A stretch of DNA of 64,000 bases from Bacillus sp. Marseille-P3661 (GCF_900240995.1 NZ_LT965954.1:372001-436000); one strand, 5' to 3'. Counted from the stretch's first letter, positions 9,131-18,259 are shown. Program-made: numbers and translations. The notes: a model not told the origin generated them from the sequence alone.

Positions 9131-9787
9131 TTATTTATCAAATGCATTTAAAGCATTAACACTATGCGCTATTGCTGATCCTGCCTTCAATGCTGTCGCT
9201 ACAAAAATTGCTTCTGCCACTTCTTCTTTGTCAGCTCCGGCATCTTTAACACCCTTTGTATGAAGCTCAATGCAATACGGACAACCAGTTACATGGGCAA
9301 CAGCAACGGCTATTAGTTCTTTTTCCTTTTTATTTAATAATCCTGGTTTTAATGCCTCTTGATCAAATTTTACAAAAGCTTGGAAAGCACTTGGATTAAG
9401 CTTTGATAATTCACCTAAACGGTTAAAATAAGAAGATTTATATAATTCGTTATCTCCTTGACCATCATATGTATTTAGTGCGTTGACACTATGTGCTAAT
9501 GCAGCACCTGCTTTTAATGCTGTTGCTACAAAGATAGCCTCCGCAACTTCTTCCTTTGTAGCTTCTTGCTTTTTAACATTTTTAACATGAACCTCGATGC
9601 AATACGGGCAGCCTGTTACATGGGCAACGGCAACGGCTATTAATTCTTTTAGTTTACCAGATAATTTACCTGGAGCTAATGCTTTTTGGTCAAAATTCAA
9701 GAACGCTTTAAATGCGTCTGCACTTAAATCTCCCAGCTCACCTATTCTTGAGAAATAAGATCCTTTATACAAAATATCGTTACTCAC
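9131..9787 (-). CDS. Tandem AhpD-like (carboxymuconolactone decarboxylase fold) protein
   Basis: Two near-identical domains of about 105 residues lie in tandem, each with the AhpD-type redox motif: C60-PY-C63 with His67, and C169-PY-C172 with His176. AhpD-like proteins use the CxxC pair plus Glu/His as thiol peroxidase or disulfide relay. No substrate can be read here. The gene stands alone behind its own SAM-I riboswitch, so its expression should rise when methionine/SAM is low. That points to a role in sulfur assimilation or in thiol repair during sulfur limitation, not in aromatic catabolism. It has no signal peptide and is probably cytoplasmic. The 218-residue length fits an internal duplication of a single-domain ancestor. 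Confidence 0.85.
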   Translation of the reverse strand: MSNDILYKGSYFSRIGELGDLSADAFKAFLNFDQKALAPGKLSGKLKELIAVAVAHVTGCPYCIEVHVKNVKKQEATKEEVAEAIFVATALKAGAALAHSVNALNTYDGQGDNELYKSSYFNRLGELSKLNPSAFQAFVKFDQEALKPGLLNKKEKELIAVAVAHVTGCPYCIELHTKGVKDAGADKEEVAEAIFVATALKAGSAIAHSVNALNAFDK

Positions 9788-9820
9788 TATAGTTCCCCCT
9801 TGGAAATTTTGTAATTTAAC

Positions 9821-9975
9821 TAAAAAAACTCTTTTTCCGACAAGGAAAAAGAGTTTAATAACGTTCTTAACCTTATCTTTCAGGTACTAAATGCACCTGC
9901 AGGATTTAGCACCTTTCAACGAATTGATGGTTGCCGGATTTCATTGGGCCTGTTCCCTCCGTCACTCTTGATAAG
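9821..9975 (-). promoter_or_regulatory. Second SAM-I riboswitch with terminator
   Basis: Read on the minus strand, the aptamer runs from CTTATCAAGAG near 9975 through GACGGAGGGAAC, GGCAACC and GGTGCTAAATCC to GATAAGG near 9870. An intrinsic terminator follows (ACTCTTTTTCC paired with GGAAAAAGAGT, then T7, at 9822-9855). It controls the AhpD-like gene at 9131-9787. Confidence 0.95.
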
Positions 9976-9993
9976 CTTATTTAATTAAGTACT

Positions 9994-10022
9994 ACTATAG
10001 AGTATGTTATTTAGTAAGTCAA
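9994..10022 (-). promoter_or_regulatory. SigmaA promoter of the second SAM riboswitch
   Basis: TTGACT (10017-10022) and TATAGT (9994-9999) have an exact 17-bp spacer. The start would fall near 9987, just ahead of the aptamer. It is placed right after the M20 hydrolase stop codon. Confidence 0.75.
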
Positions 10023-10040
10023 TTGTTTTTTTAGATTTTT

Positions 10041-11189
10041 TTATTTGTTATTAATTTTAAGATTATTCTGGTGAGCAAATGTATAGATAACAGCTTTGGC
10101 TAATATTTCAATTCCAGATAGTATTGCCTCAACATTAAATGTCATGTTTGGATGATGCAGACCTGGTTTCAGATCACAACCAAGTCCAAGCATGGTTGCT
10201 TTGAGTTGTGGACGTTTCAATGTATAAAAATGAAAGTCCTCTCCACCTGGAGTAATAATAGGTGGCACTAGGTTTTCTTCACCTAAAACCTCACAAATTG
10301 ACTGTTGCATAATCTTCATCGCCTCTGGATCAACGATTGGAGCAAAAAATTCTCCTTTTGTAACTAGCTTTATCTCTACATTATAAAGATTGCTGAGCGA
10401 TTCAACGATATGATCCACTCGATTTCTTAGCTCATACATGATCTCGTTTGTTTGAGCTCTTAAATCAATTTTAAATTGAGCATACCCTGGAATAATATTT
10501 TGACTTTCTCCTCCTGCGGAAAACTGCGTCATTTTTACCGAATGTGGGACCATAGGGTTTAAGTGAATATTATTTAGCTCTTGTACTAACGCTGCACCAA
10601 TTTCAATTGCATTTTGACCTAAATGCGGTCGTGCAGCATGTGAATCCTCTCCAATTATTTCACCATACATAAATTGGCCTGCACCATGTAAAATTGCAGG
10701 AGATGCTTGACCATCAATTACCTCTTCTGCCGGTCTAAGGTGGACACCATATAAGAAATCGATATCATCAATTAAATTTTTTTCAATGAATGTTAGCGCA
10801 CCGACTGACTTTTCCTCGGCGGGTTGAAAAAGATATTTGATTCTACCAGTTGGACTAAATTTTAATTCCTTAAGCAGGAGCATCGTTCCTAAAGCAATGG
10901 TCATATGTGCATCATGGCCACATGAATGGTTTGCACAAAAAACCCCATTAACTTGTTGCCATAGCGCATCAATATCCGCTCTAACTCCTACACAGAAAGG
11001 GCCTTCTCCAATTTCACCGACTACCCCAGGGAAATCATCGAATGTTTTAACATCTATATTATTTTTCATTAATATTGAAGTCACATATTTTGTTGTTTCA
11101 AATTCTTTTAAGCTCACTTCAGGATGTGTGTGAAGATGCTCAAAAATCTCCATTATTTGTGGCTTAAGATGCATCAAAGTTTCTTTCAT
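10041..11189 (-). CDS. M20-family amidohydrolase (N-acyl-amino acid hydrolase type)
   Basis: This is a metal-dependent amidase of the aminoacylase/hippurate hydrolase branch of M20. The motif CGHDAH carries the metal-binding His-Asp-His, AEE supplies the catalytic Glu pair, and GGEDFHFY near the C-terminus is the family end motif. ATG at 11189 (382 residues) has an AAGGAAGG ribosome binding site 9 bases upstream. The frame could extend nine codons further, but those codons cover the ribosome binding site. The exact N-acyl substrate is unknown. Its place beside SAM-regulated genes recalls the YtnL/SndA-type deacylases of sulfur-compound salvage, which is only suggestive. Confidence 0.82.
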   Translation of the reverse strand: MKETLMHLKPQIMEIFEHLHTHPEVSLKEFETTKYVTSILMKNNIDVKTFDDFPGVVGEIGEGPFCVGVRADIDALWQQVNGVFCANHSCGHDAHMTIALGTMLLLKELKFSPTGRIKYLFQPAEEKSVGALTFIEKNLIDDIDFLYGVHLRPAEEVIDGQASPAILHGAGQFMYGEIIGEDSHAARPHLGQNAIEIGAALVQELNNIHLNPMVPHSVKMTQFSAGGESQNIIPGYAQFKIDLRAQTNEIMYELRNRVDHIVESLSNLYNVEIKLVTKGEFFAPIVDPEAMKIMQQSICEVLGEENLVPPIITPGGEDFHFYTLKRPQLKATMLGLGCDLKPGLHHPNMTFNVEAILSGIEILAKAVIYTFAHQNNLKINNK

Positions 11190-11425
11190 GGTGATAAACC
11201 TTCCTTTATTAAACAAATTAACAGTTTTTATTTAAATGTAAAATTTAAATAGCTTTAACCTATAATGAATTTATTGTACATGAATACACTTCAGATACAA
11301 GGAAAAAATACAACTTTCTAGTTAGAAATACTTGGGATAGCTCTCGCTTTAAAATTCACATACGGATCGATATAAAAAAAGGACCTTAATTATGCGTTAA
11401 GCATCTTTGATATTATTCTATTAAA

Positions 11426-11465
11426 AAAACACATTAGATGGTTAATCATTCATCTAATGTGTTTT
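11426..11465. terminator. Bidirectional-looking terminator hairpin
   Basis: A perfect 14-bp stem, AAACACATTAGATG and its complement, lies between the hemerythrin gene and the M20 gene. It probably ends the hemerythrin transcript read leftward. The 11217-11425 stretch shows no gene. Confidence 0.75.
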
Positions 11466-11504
11466 ATAAATTTAACATTTAAATAGTCCAAAGGTAAGCA
11501 AGTA

Positions 11505-12047
11505 TTATATTACAGAATCAAATTTCTTTGCTAATTCCTCTTTTTCCTCATCACTTAGAAAAGTTTCAGCCATTGGAAATAATACATTTTCTTCTTTCAT
11601 AAAATGATTAATTAAAATATGGTACGATTCTATCGCATACTGAGTTAATACACTTGCTAATTCAGTGTTAATAGGAAAATTGCTGCTTTCATATTTTTCA
11701 ATAAACATTGGAAGATTCTTTTTTGCTTGCTCATGCTCGTACTCCATCACAACTAATGGACCTGAAGTACGCCCAATATATTTCTCCATAGCTGTAAACA
11801 AGTAATCTTCTTCTCTCTGTGAATGCGGATCAAGCTCCTCAATAAACGTGACCAGTTCTGCATGTAATTCCTTTAAACGTTCATCAGTATTTTCATCATT
11901 TGAATTTTTTATTTCAACAGCTAACTTATGATAACTTGCCATTTGATCTCTTAACGGACCATGTTCTTTTAATAACCTTTGGATTGCAGGAGAATATTTT
12001 ATTGCCATGTTTTGTTGTGACATCTTACTTGCACATTCAAAAGACAT
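11505..12047 (-). CDS. Hemerythrin-domain protein
   Basis: This is a four-helix di-iron protein of about 180 residues. His, Glu and Asp residues are spaced as in the hemerythrin HHE family: KEHGPLRDQM, DPHSQREEDYLF, EYEHEQAKKN, and SYHILINHFMKEENVLFP near the C-terminus. Such proteins bind O2 or NO, or help repair iron-sulfur clusters under nitrosative stress (e.g. RIC/ScdA relatives). ScdA's N-terminal Cys domain is absent. The promoter carries an FNR-type box at -41.5, so induction under oxygen limitation is predicted. A Cys at residue 5 is present but no cofactor role is evident. Confidence 0.85.
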   Translation of the reverse strand: MSFECASKMSQQNMAIKYSPAIQRLLKEHGPLRDQMASYHKLAVEIKNSNDENTDERLKELHAELVTFIEELDPHSQREEDYLFTAMEKYIGRTSGPLVVMEYEHEQAKKNLPMFIEKYESSNFPINTELASVLTQYAIESYHILINHFMKEENVLFPMAETFLSDEEKEELAKKFDSVI

Positions 12048-12091
12048 GTTGTTCCCTCCATTTATTTTTACTTTAGTAAGAATTAATTGAT

Positions 12092-12134
12092 ATTATAAAC
12101 AAAAAAGCTCATCCATAAGGTGATATAAATCACA
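12092..12134 (-). promoter_or_regulatory. FNR/CRP-type activator box and -10 of the hemerythrin gene
   Basis: On the minus strand TGTGA-TTTATA-TCACC occupies 12119-12134, one mismatch from the FNR consensus TGTGA-N6-TCACA. A TATAAT -10 lies at 12092-12097. With a start near 12085 the box centre is at -41.5, the standard class II activator position. There is no good -35 hexamer. Confidence 0.75.
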
Positions 12135-12200
12135 CAGATAGGTATGACTAAACAATCTTCTAATGTTTGTACTGTTTTTATCAATCCTAGTAGTACTACA

Positions 12201-12245
12201 TTACAAACAAAGACTCCCGCACTAAGTCAGGAGCCTTTGTTTGTA
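12201..12245 (-). terminator. Hairpin, probable terminator of the small membrane-protein gene
   Basis: An inverted repeat, ACAAACAAAG(A)CTCC and GGAG(C)CTTTGTTTGT, lies directly downstream (minus strand) of the 32-residue reading frame at 12252-12350. The T-run is poor, so it could also be a processing or bidirectional structure. Confidence 0.5.
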
Positions 12246-12251
12246 GTTTAA

Positions 12252-12350
12252 TTATGTGATGATGAATTTATATCTGTTACACAGAAAAATATAAACATAA
12301 AACCAATGATAATGAATGAAATATTTAATACGACTGACCATTCTTCCACT
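12252..12350 (-). CDS. Candidate 32-residue single-pass membrane peptide
   Basis: GTG at 12350 follows GGGGG with an 8-base spacer. The product (MEEWSVVLNI...) has an acidic N-terminus, one hydrophobic segment of about 18 residues and a basic C-terminal tail, and a hairpin follows the stop. These are features of genuine bacterial micropeptides. There is no recognisable family, so the call rests on ribosome binding site, membrane segment and hairpin alone. The remaining intergenic sequence 12351-12587 shows only the promoter region of the next gene. Confidence 0.4.
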   Translation of the reverse strand, partial: SGRMVSRIKYFIHYHWFYVYIFLCNRYKFIIT

Positions 12351-12587
12351 TTAATTACCCCCCGTACCAATTTAACAAATAAAAACATTCCCAATTAGAT
12401 TTTAACATCTAGAAAATTAATAAGGGCAAAATAGATTTGACAATTTATTGACAATGTTTTCATTATCTACCTAGCTTTAATAGGCAAATAATTGTTTATT
12501 CTGACTAGATGATAGATGTCCATACTTATCTAAAAAGTATTAATACAATAATCGTGAACGATACTTTTTAAATTAGGAGGGATTAAA

Positions 12588-12842
12588 TTGTCTGCCCCGA
12601 TATATGACTTATGTTGTAAATATAACGGAAGAACTGTAAGACTGCATGAACGAAGCGGTAGAGTACATTTCGGTAAAATCGTTAGGGTTACTCGATCACA
12701 TGTATATATTGAACCTATACGTCGTAATTTAGGTGGGTATGGATATGGTTTTGGGGGACCGCGTTACGGATACGGTGGTGCATATGCTGTTGCACTAGGT
12801 GCCTTAACAGGTGTTGTACTAGCTGGTTTATTATTCTGGTAA
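12588..12842 (+). CDS. Small Gly/Tyr-rich membrane protein
   Basis: TTG start with a strong TAGGAGGGATTAAA ribosome binding site. The 84 residues have three parts: an N-terminal half that looks like a small beta domain (CCKYNGRTVRLHERSGRVHFG), a Gly/Tyr-rich linker ([14 protein letters not shown]), and a C-terminal hydrophobic helix ending LLFW. The low-complexity Gly-Tyr region resembles the spore-associated peptides at 21.5-23.4 kb, so a sporulation role is possible. No family name can be supported. A terminator follows at once. Confidence 0.7.
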   Translation: MSAPIYDLCCKYNGRTVRLHERSGRVHFGKIVRVTRSHVYIEPIRRNLGGYGYGFGGPRYGYGGAYAVALGALTGVVLAGLLFW

Positions 12843-12855
12843 TAGTTTCAGTCAT

Positions 12856-12885
12856 AAAAGGATGCACCATTAGGAGCATCCTTTT
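12856..12885. terminator. Bidirectional terminator
   Basis: A 10-bp stem, AAAAGGATGC/GCATCCTTTT, lies between the convergent genes at 12588 (+) and lutC (-). It is flanked by T-runs in both directions. Confidence 0.85.
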
Positions 12886-12894
12886 TACATATCA

Positions 12895-13614
12895 TCACTT
12901 ATCTAAGACGATGATATATGTCGCTTTAATTGGACCATGAACTCCAACAATTAGTTCCATCTCAATATCTGCACTATTACTAGGACCTGATATAAAATTC
13001 ACACATGAAGCAACCTGTTTCCCTTGTTGAATTTGTTTATGGACCTCTCTTGCAACTTGTGTCATCCTAGGGACAATCGTACTCTTAGGAATAATGGCTA
13101 TGTACGTAGCAGGTAGTAAACTAACTGATCGACCCTTTTCTGCAGAGCTAAAAAGAACAACAGTCCCTGATTCAGCCAATGTAATATCACTAAAGGTAAT
13201 ACCTACATCTGCGGACTTTGAGAATTCCATATTTTTATTACCAGCTGTGTGGTCCCATATATGTATTTTTTTTCCTTTGCTAGGTAATTCAGTTTTAAAA
13301 TAATCTTCAAGTCCATACTCTTCAAAACGGGGGTCTTTCCATGTGCAAATTGATTTTCCCTCATAGTTGGAAATAACATCAGAAATGACTATCGACAGAT
13401 TTTCAACCATTGTTTCATGTACAGTTGTATGAATATTTTTACATTGACTTTTTAGTATTTCACTAAGTTCATCTTGTGTTGCATCCTTGAAAATTTGATA
13501 TTGCGGTGCATGTTTCCATCTAGGTTTTACTACATTGGTTCGCCTCTCACGATTTAAAGCTTTTGATACATTATTTAAAAATGGCTCACGATTTTTAATC
13601 ATTCCATTATTCAT
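12895..13614 (-). CDS. lutC: Lactate utilization protein C
   Basis: This is the third subunit of the LutABC iron-sulfur lactate-oxidizing system, which converts L-lactate to pyruvate in Bacillus. It is a DUF162/LUD-domain protein of 239 residues. It has the DVGITFSDITLAESGTVVLFSS segment shared with LutB and an N-terminal KNREPFLNNVSKAL block. Its ATG touches the lutB stop codon, indicating coupling. It is the last gene of lutA-lutB-lutC. No cysteine cluster is present, as expected for LutC. Confidence 0.92.
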   Translation of the reverse strand: MNNGMIKNREPFLNNVSKALNRERRTNVVKPRWKHAPQYQIFKDATQDELSEILKSQCKNIHTTVHETMVENLSIVISDVISNYEGKSICTWKDPRFEEYGLEDYFKTELPSKGKKIHIWDHTAGNKNMEFSKSADVGITFSDITLAESGTVVLFSSAEKGRSVSLLPATYIAIIPKSTIVPRMTQVAREVHKQIQQGKQVASCVNFISGPSNSADIEMELIVGVHGPIKATYIIVLDK

Positions 13615-15041
13615 TATTCATTCACGCCCTTTTCCCGTTTCTTCATCCAATCTCTGAATCTTTCTTGATTAGGGGCTGGTAAGTCACGTATATTCGTCCA
13701 CAGTTTAAGTGGACCGGGACCGCTAGAGATTTTATCATCTTTAACAAAAGCATTAAGTACTTTAGGAGCAAGCTTTGAACCAATATTATACATGGTTGGT
13801 GAGGCTGTTCCCATTCGAAAGGCTTTCATAGAGATATTTTCAAAAACAGGTGCCTTTCCATCTTTTTCAACGATGTTTTGTCTATGCTTAATTAATAATT
13901 CATGTAATGGAATGCGAACTGGACAGGCTTCTGTACAGGCAGCACATAAAGTGGACGCATATGGCAGTTCCTTAAATTCGTCATATCCCTCCAGGAGTGG
14001 TGTTAAGACTGCTCCAACTGGACCAGGATATATCGAACCATACGAATGGCCACCAACGTGGCGATAGACTGGGCAAACATTAATACATGCCGCACATCGA
14101 ATACAATGCAATATCGATTGAAATTCTGTTCCGAGGATTTTAGAACGTCCATTGTCTATAATAACTAGATGAAATTCTTCAGGCCCGTCTACCTCGTTTT
14201 CTTGTCTAGGCCCCGTTAAAGCCGTAATATAACTTGTTAATTTCTGTCCAACAGCTGCACGTGTTAATAGACTTACAAGTACCTCCATTTCTTCCCATGA
14301 TGGAACAATACGCTCCATGCCCATTACTGTAATTTGAGTCTTCGGAATCGTTGTAACCATACGGGCATTTCCTTCGTTTGTAACAAGCGTTATAGTACCT
14401 GACTCAGCAATAGCAAAGTTACAACCTGTTATCCCAACATCTGCAGTTAAAAATTCTTTACGAAGAGTCTCTCTGGCAAATAAAGCAAGTTCTTCTGGTT
14501 TCTCAGATTTATCATATCCAAATTTCTTTTGAAAAACATTCCGAATCTGCTCTTTATTTTTATGGAGCGCCGGTGTAACAATATGTGAAGGTGGATCCCA
14601 ATCATCTACTTGTAAAATCCATTCACCTAGATCAGACTCCACAACATCACAACCGACTTCTAATAATGCCTGGTTCAAACTAATTTCTTCCGTTACCATC
14701 GATTTAGACTTTACAATTTTTTTGGCATCTTTGCTCTTTATAACACCTTTAATATACTCATTCGCTTCTTCCGCTGTTTGTGCAAAAAAAACGTGTCCGC
14801 CTCTTTCAGATACATTCTCAGATAACTGATCAAGATAAAAGTCTAAATTCTCTAATGTATGTTGACGAATTTCTTCCCCGAGCTTTCTCCACTCTTCCCA
14901 GTTGCCTAACTCTTCTGATGCAAGTAATTTTCTTGTGCGAAAACGCCCCTGTGCGGCAGAAACTGCTCCACGCATGAATGAATCATTTATGCCTTCCTGT
15001 ACACGTGCAGTAAAGGATTGTGAACCAATTTTAATACCCAT
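13614..15041 (-). CDS. lutB: Lactate utilization protein B (iron-sulfur)
   Basis: It carries electrons in L-lactate oxidation. An N-terminal LUD domain contains [22 protein letters not shown] ferredoxin-like domain follows with two cluster motifs, [12 protein letters not shown] near residue 310 and CAACTEACP near residue 365. The length of 475 residues matches B. subtilis LutB. It lies 18 bp after lutA and overlaps lutC by one base. Expression in relatives is controlled by the GntR repressor LutR; no lutR gene is in this window. Confidence 0.93.
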   Translation of the reverse strand: MGIKIGSQSFTARVQEGINDSFMRGAVSAAQGRFRTRKLLASEELGNWEEWRKLGEEIRQHTLENLDFYLDQLSENVSERGGHVFFAQTAEEANEYIKGVIKSKDAKKIVKSKSMVTEEISLNQALLEVGCDVVESDLGEWILQVDDWDPPSHIVTPALHKNKEQIRNVFQKKFGYDKSEKPEELALFARETLRKEFLTADVGITGCNFAIAESGTITLVTNEGNARMVTTIPKTQITVMGMERIVPSWEEMEVLVSLLTRAAVGQKLTSYITALTGPRQENEVDGPEEFHLVIIDNGRSKILGTEFQSILHCIRCAACINVCPVYRHVGGHSYGSIYPGPVGAVLTPLLEGYDEFKELPYASTLCAACTEACPVRIPLHELLIKHRQNIVEKDGKAPVFENISMKAFRMGTASPTMYNIGSKLAPKVLNAFVKDDKISSGPGPLKLWTNIRDLPAPNQERFRDWMKKREKGVNE

Positions 15042-15059
15042 CTTAGAGCCCCCTTTTCT

Positions 15060-15779
15060 TTATCTCTTATTCAAAACTGACGCAATGTGCATAATCTTGA
15101 ATGGTTTACTTTGACGGCTACTGCGTCCGCCTATATTCATTAAACAACCTGGATCTGCCCCAATTAAGTAATTCACATCCGTTTCTTCAACATGCAAGAT
15201 CTTTTCATCGACCATTTGTTCAGAGATTTGCGCCATTTTCACTGAAAAAGTTCCTCCGAATCCGCAGCAATCTGAATGATGTGGAAGCGGGATATATTCT
15301 AAGCCTTCTACATTTTTTAATAGAGTGATAGGCGATTCTTTTACACCTAACAAGCGGGTCATATGACATGAGGTATGGAAGGTAGCACGTCCATTCAGCT
15401 TAGCCCCAACATTTTCTACTTTTAAAACCTCTACAATAAATTCAGTTAGCTCATAGGTTTTATTTGCTAGTTCAATAGCTTTGGGTTCCCATACCGGGTC
15501 ACCTTTAAAAATATGCGGATACTCCTTAAACATTGCTCCACAAGAACCTGATGGTGTCACAATATATTCTGCAGATGTTTCAAAAGCTTCTATCATATTT
15601 TTCATAGACTGCTTCGCTTCAGTTACATAACCACTATTGAAAGCGGGTTGTCCACAACAAGTTTGTTTCTCTGGAAATTCCACTTCACAGCCTAATCTTT
15701 CTAATAGCTCTACCGTGTCTTTTCCTACATCTCCTTGAAATAAATCTACTAAACATGTCACAAATAATGATACTCTCAT
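15060..15779 (-). CDS. lutA: Lactate utilization protein A (CCG-domain)
   Basis: First gene of lutABC. Two cysteine-rich CCG domains are visible: [12 protein letters not shown] near residue 41 and [10 protein letters not shown] near residue 168. These are like the heterodisulfide-reductase D/GlpC family that binds iron-sulfur clusters. The length of 239 residues is normal. The promoter lies in 15780-16009, shared with the divergent radical SAM gene. I saw no convincing LutR or CcpA operator there by eye. Confidence 0.93.
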   Translation of the reverse strand: MRVSLFVTCLVDLFQGDVGKDTVELLERLGCEVEFPEKQTCCGQPAFNSGYVTEAKQSMKNMIEAFETSAEYIVTPSGSCGAMFKEYPHIFKGDPVWEPKAIELANKTYELTEFIVEVLKVENVGAKLNGRATFHTSCHMTRLLGVKESPITLLKNVEGLEYIPLPHHSDCCGFGGTFSVKMAQISEQMVDEKILHVEETDVNYLIGADPGCLMNIGGRSSRQSKPFKIMHIASVLNKR

Positions 15780-16009
15780 TTAAGTCGCAACTCCTTTCGG
15801 CAGATAATGTAATTATACTATCCATGTTTGCAGGATAATAGAAAATAAAACTTTTCACTTTCTACATATACTCTGGAAACGAAGGTAATATTTATAGAAT
15901 ACTTTTTGCATTTAATTATCTTTTTTATTAATTATGGAAAAACTGTGATAAAATAATAAATTGATTTTAGAATAACTTGTACCCTCATGATTAAAAGGAG
16001 TTTTAACAT

Positions 16010-17767
16010 ATGAAAATCGTTGCCGCCACATTAAATGCGAAGTTTATTCATACAAGCTTATCCATACGATATTTAAAAGCGTATGCTGAACCTGAATTCC
16101 AGATTGATTTAGCTGAATATACCATTAACGATCCTGAAATGAATATTGTTTCTGATCTATTTTCAAAAAAACCCGACGTAGTTGGTTTTAGTTGCTATAT
16201 ATGGAATATAGAGGAAACGATTAATGTTATTAAAATATTAAAGAAAGTAAAACCAGAATTACGCATTGTTCTTGGTGGTCCTGAAGTAACCTATGATACT
16301 TCGGAATGGATGGAACGTCTTCCTGAAGTAGATTTTATCGTTATTGGTGAGGGTGAATATACATTTAAAGAATTATTAAATGAAATTTCAACTAATCAAC
16401 AATTTGAAAAAGTAAGCGGAATAGCTTTTAGAGCAGATGGCCAAATAAAAGTAAATCCACAAAACCCAAAATTAGATTTACAAACAATTCCATCCCCATA
16501 TCGATTTCCTGAGGATAAACCAAACCTCTCCAAAAGAGTAGTTTATATCGAGACGAGTCGCGGCTGCCCGTTTTCATGCCAATTTTGTTTATCTTCGATC
16601 GAAGTGGGCGTACGATACTTCAATCGTGAAAATATTAAAGAAGATATTTTATACTTGATGGAAAACGGAGCTAAAACGATCAAATTTGTTGACCGTACCT
16701 TTAACATTAGTAGAAGCTATGCAATGGAAATGTTCCAATTTATTATCGATCATCATTATCCTGGTACAGTCTTCCAATTTGAAATTACAGCAGATATCAT
16801 GCGTCCGGAAGTCCTTGAGTTTTTGAACCAAAATGCGCCTGCAGGTTTATTTCGTTTCGAGATTGGTGTTCAATCAACAAACGATTTCACAAATGAACTC
16901 GTAAAACGAAAACAAAACTTCGAAAAACTTTCGCGGACGGTAAGAATGGTAAAGGAAGGAAATAAAATTGCTCAGCATCTTGATTTAATAGCGGGGCTAC
17001 CGGAAGAAGATTATCGTTCATTTAAGAAAACATTTAATGATGTATTTGAATTTGAACCTGAAGAGTTACAGCTTGGTTTCTTAAAAATGCTGCGAGGTAC
17101 AGGTCTAAGATTGAACGCCAAAGAGTATGGTTATATTTACCAAGATAATTCTCCATATGAAATATTAGGAAATAATGTACTTTCATTTAATGATATCATT
17201 CGTATTAAACAAGTTGAAGATGTACTTGAAAAATATTGGAATGATCATCGCATGGATTTAACCTTATTATATCTCGTAAAAAATACTTTCGACTCCCCTT
17301 TTGATTTTTTTCAAAGCTTTGGCTCATATTGGGACATGCAGGGCTGGAGTCGGATCGGTCATCAGTTAGAAGACTTATTTCAACGTCTTTTTATGTTTCT
17401 GGTTGATCAAGGATCTGCCAATATCGAAATAATAGAAGGTTTTATGAAGTATGATTATTTAATAGAAAAAAACTTCAAGCCACGTAAACCATGGTGGGTT
17501 GATAAGATGGACAAAAACAGTCGATCAAAATATCTAAAGATATTTTCTGAGACCCCTGCCCTTTTAGGTGAAGAATTTAAGCAACTTTCTTTAGCTGAGA
17601 AAGATCTTCATAAGCACACCATTATTGAAGAAATACCTTTTGACATCGAACATTATATTAAAACCGGAGTCTTAACCAAAGAACAAACTTTAATGCTTGT
17701 TTTTTATAATCCAACAACAAGAGAATCAAGTTTATATACTGTTGCAACAAGGATGATAAATGAATAA
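16010..17767 (+). CDS. B12-binding-domain radical SAM protein
   Basis: The N-terminal 140 residues form a cobalamin-binding-like Rossmann domain (KPDVVGFSCYIWN, LGGPEV, IGEGE). The radical SAM cluster motif CPFSCQFC places Cys at 186, 190 and 193. The C-terminal third resembles the DUF4080 extension found with this group. At 585 residues it is full length. The canonical DxHxxG cobalamin-ligand motif is not obvious, so B12 may bind base-off without a His ligand or not at all. Relatives methylate or rearrange unactivated carbons; the substrate is unknown. ATG has an AAAGGAG ribosome binding site. It is monocistronic, with a terminator after it. Confidence 0.85.
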   Translation: MKIVAATLNAKFIHTSLSIRYLKAYAEPEFQIDLAEYTINDPEMNIVSDLFSKKPDVVGFSCYIWNIEETINVIKILKKVKPELRIVLGGPEVTYDTSEWMERLPEVDFIVIGEGEYTFKELLNEISTNQQFEKVSGIAFRADGQIKVNPQNPKLDLQTIPSPYRFPEDKPNLSKRVVYIETSRGCPFSCQFCLSSIEVGVRYFNRENIKEDILYLMENGAKTIKFVDRTFNISRSYAMEMFQFIIDHHYPGTVFQFEITADIMRPEVLEFLNQNAPAGLFRFEIGVQSTNDFTNELVKRKQNFEKLSRTVRMVKEGNKIAQHLDLIAGLPEEDYRSFKKTFNDVFEFEPEELQLGFLKMLRGTGLRLNAKEYGYIYQDNSPYEILGNNVLSFNDIIRIKQVEDVLEKYWNDHRMDLTLLYLVKNTFDSPFDFFQSFGSYWDMQGWSRIGHQLEDLFQRLFMFLVDQGSANIEIIEGFMKYDYLIEKNFKPRKPWWVDKMDKNSRSKYLKIFSETPALLGEEFKQLSLAEKDLHKHTIIEEIPFDIEHYIKTGVLTKEQTLMLVFYNPTTRESSLYTVATRMINE

Positions 17768-17794
17768 AGATTATCCATAATAATTTACAATTAT

Positions 17795-17826
17795 AAATCT
17801 CCCCAGCAAATTGTTGGGGAGATTTT
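17795..17826 (+). terminator. Terminator of the radical SAM gene
   Basis: An 11-bp stem, AAATCTCCCCA and TGGGGAGATTT, with a short loop and T-run lies 28 bp after the stop codon. Confidence 0.85.
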
Positions 17827-17876
17827 CACTCAATGGAACATTTGTTCATGGTAATGATCATTTCACTTGCATTTTA

Positions 17877-18023
17877 TTAAACCCCGTAATTTTTCACTAT
17901 TTGTTCAGAAACAAACTTACTTTTTTCTTCACGATTGAATGCTGCAGATGGTTTGAGTTGTGGTCGTAAATCGTATTCTTGATTTTGTTCACTCTTTTGA
18001 TACTCCATACTTAAATCTTTCAT
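17877..18023 (-). CDS. Small hydrophilic protein of 48 residues
   Basis: ATG at 18023 has an AGGAG ribosome binding site 8 bases upstream. The product, beginning MKDLSMEYQKSEQNQEYDL, is polar, with a Lys/Glu-rich C-terminal helix. It is the last of four short genes on one strand with gaps of 10-20 bp, so it is probably co-transcribed with those at 18036, 18260 and 18435. The family is not recognised; a spore or stationary-phase role is a guess from context. Confidence 0.65.
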   Translation of the reverse strand: MKDLSMEYQKSEQNQEYDLRPQLKPSAAFNREEKSKFVSEQIVKNYGV

Positions 18024-18035
18024 AGAAAAATTCTC

Positions 18036-18239
18036 CTAATTACTTGAATTTTTACGAGCACCTTCTGCTTTTTGCTTCTCTGCTTGGGCATATTTTTGGG
18101 CTGCTGCTATTTCAAATTGTTTACTTGCATTTATATCACTGAATTCTAAACCAAACTCTTCTTTATTATTCCCTAAGCTTCTGGGCGTTTGTTGGCTTTT
18201 TACCTCTGGATTGTCATGACGATGATGTTTTTTTCCCAT
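18036..18239 (-). CDS. Small Gln/Ala/Lys-rich protein, gamma-SASP-like
   Basis: 67 residues beginning MGKKHHRHD. The middle segment EEFGLEFSDINASKQ followed by an Ala/Gln/Lys-rich helix recalls the FGTEFASET repeats of gamma-type small acid-soluble spore proteins, but only one repeat-like unit is present. The upstream neighbour has a matching KVEFDKEFTDLQAF segment, so the two look like diverged paralogues. AGGGGGACT ribosome binding site. The function is inferred weakly; this is best treated as a conserved small sporulation-type protein. Confidence 0.65.
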   Translation of the reverse strand: MGKKHHRHDNPEVKSQQTPRSLGNNKEEFGLEFSDINASKQFEIAAAQKYAQAEKQKAEGARKNSSN

Positions 18240-18259
18240 TAATAGTCCCCCTTTCTTTA

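Noticed and set aside
12092-12134. Rex operator at the hemerythrin gene
   Set aside because: The centre at -41.5 and lack of outer TT/AA on both sides fit an activator box better than a Rex operator.
15780-16009. CcpA (cre) site in the lutA/radical SAM intergenic region
   Set aside because: The best candidate, TGGAAACGAAGGTA, misses four consensus positions.
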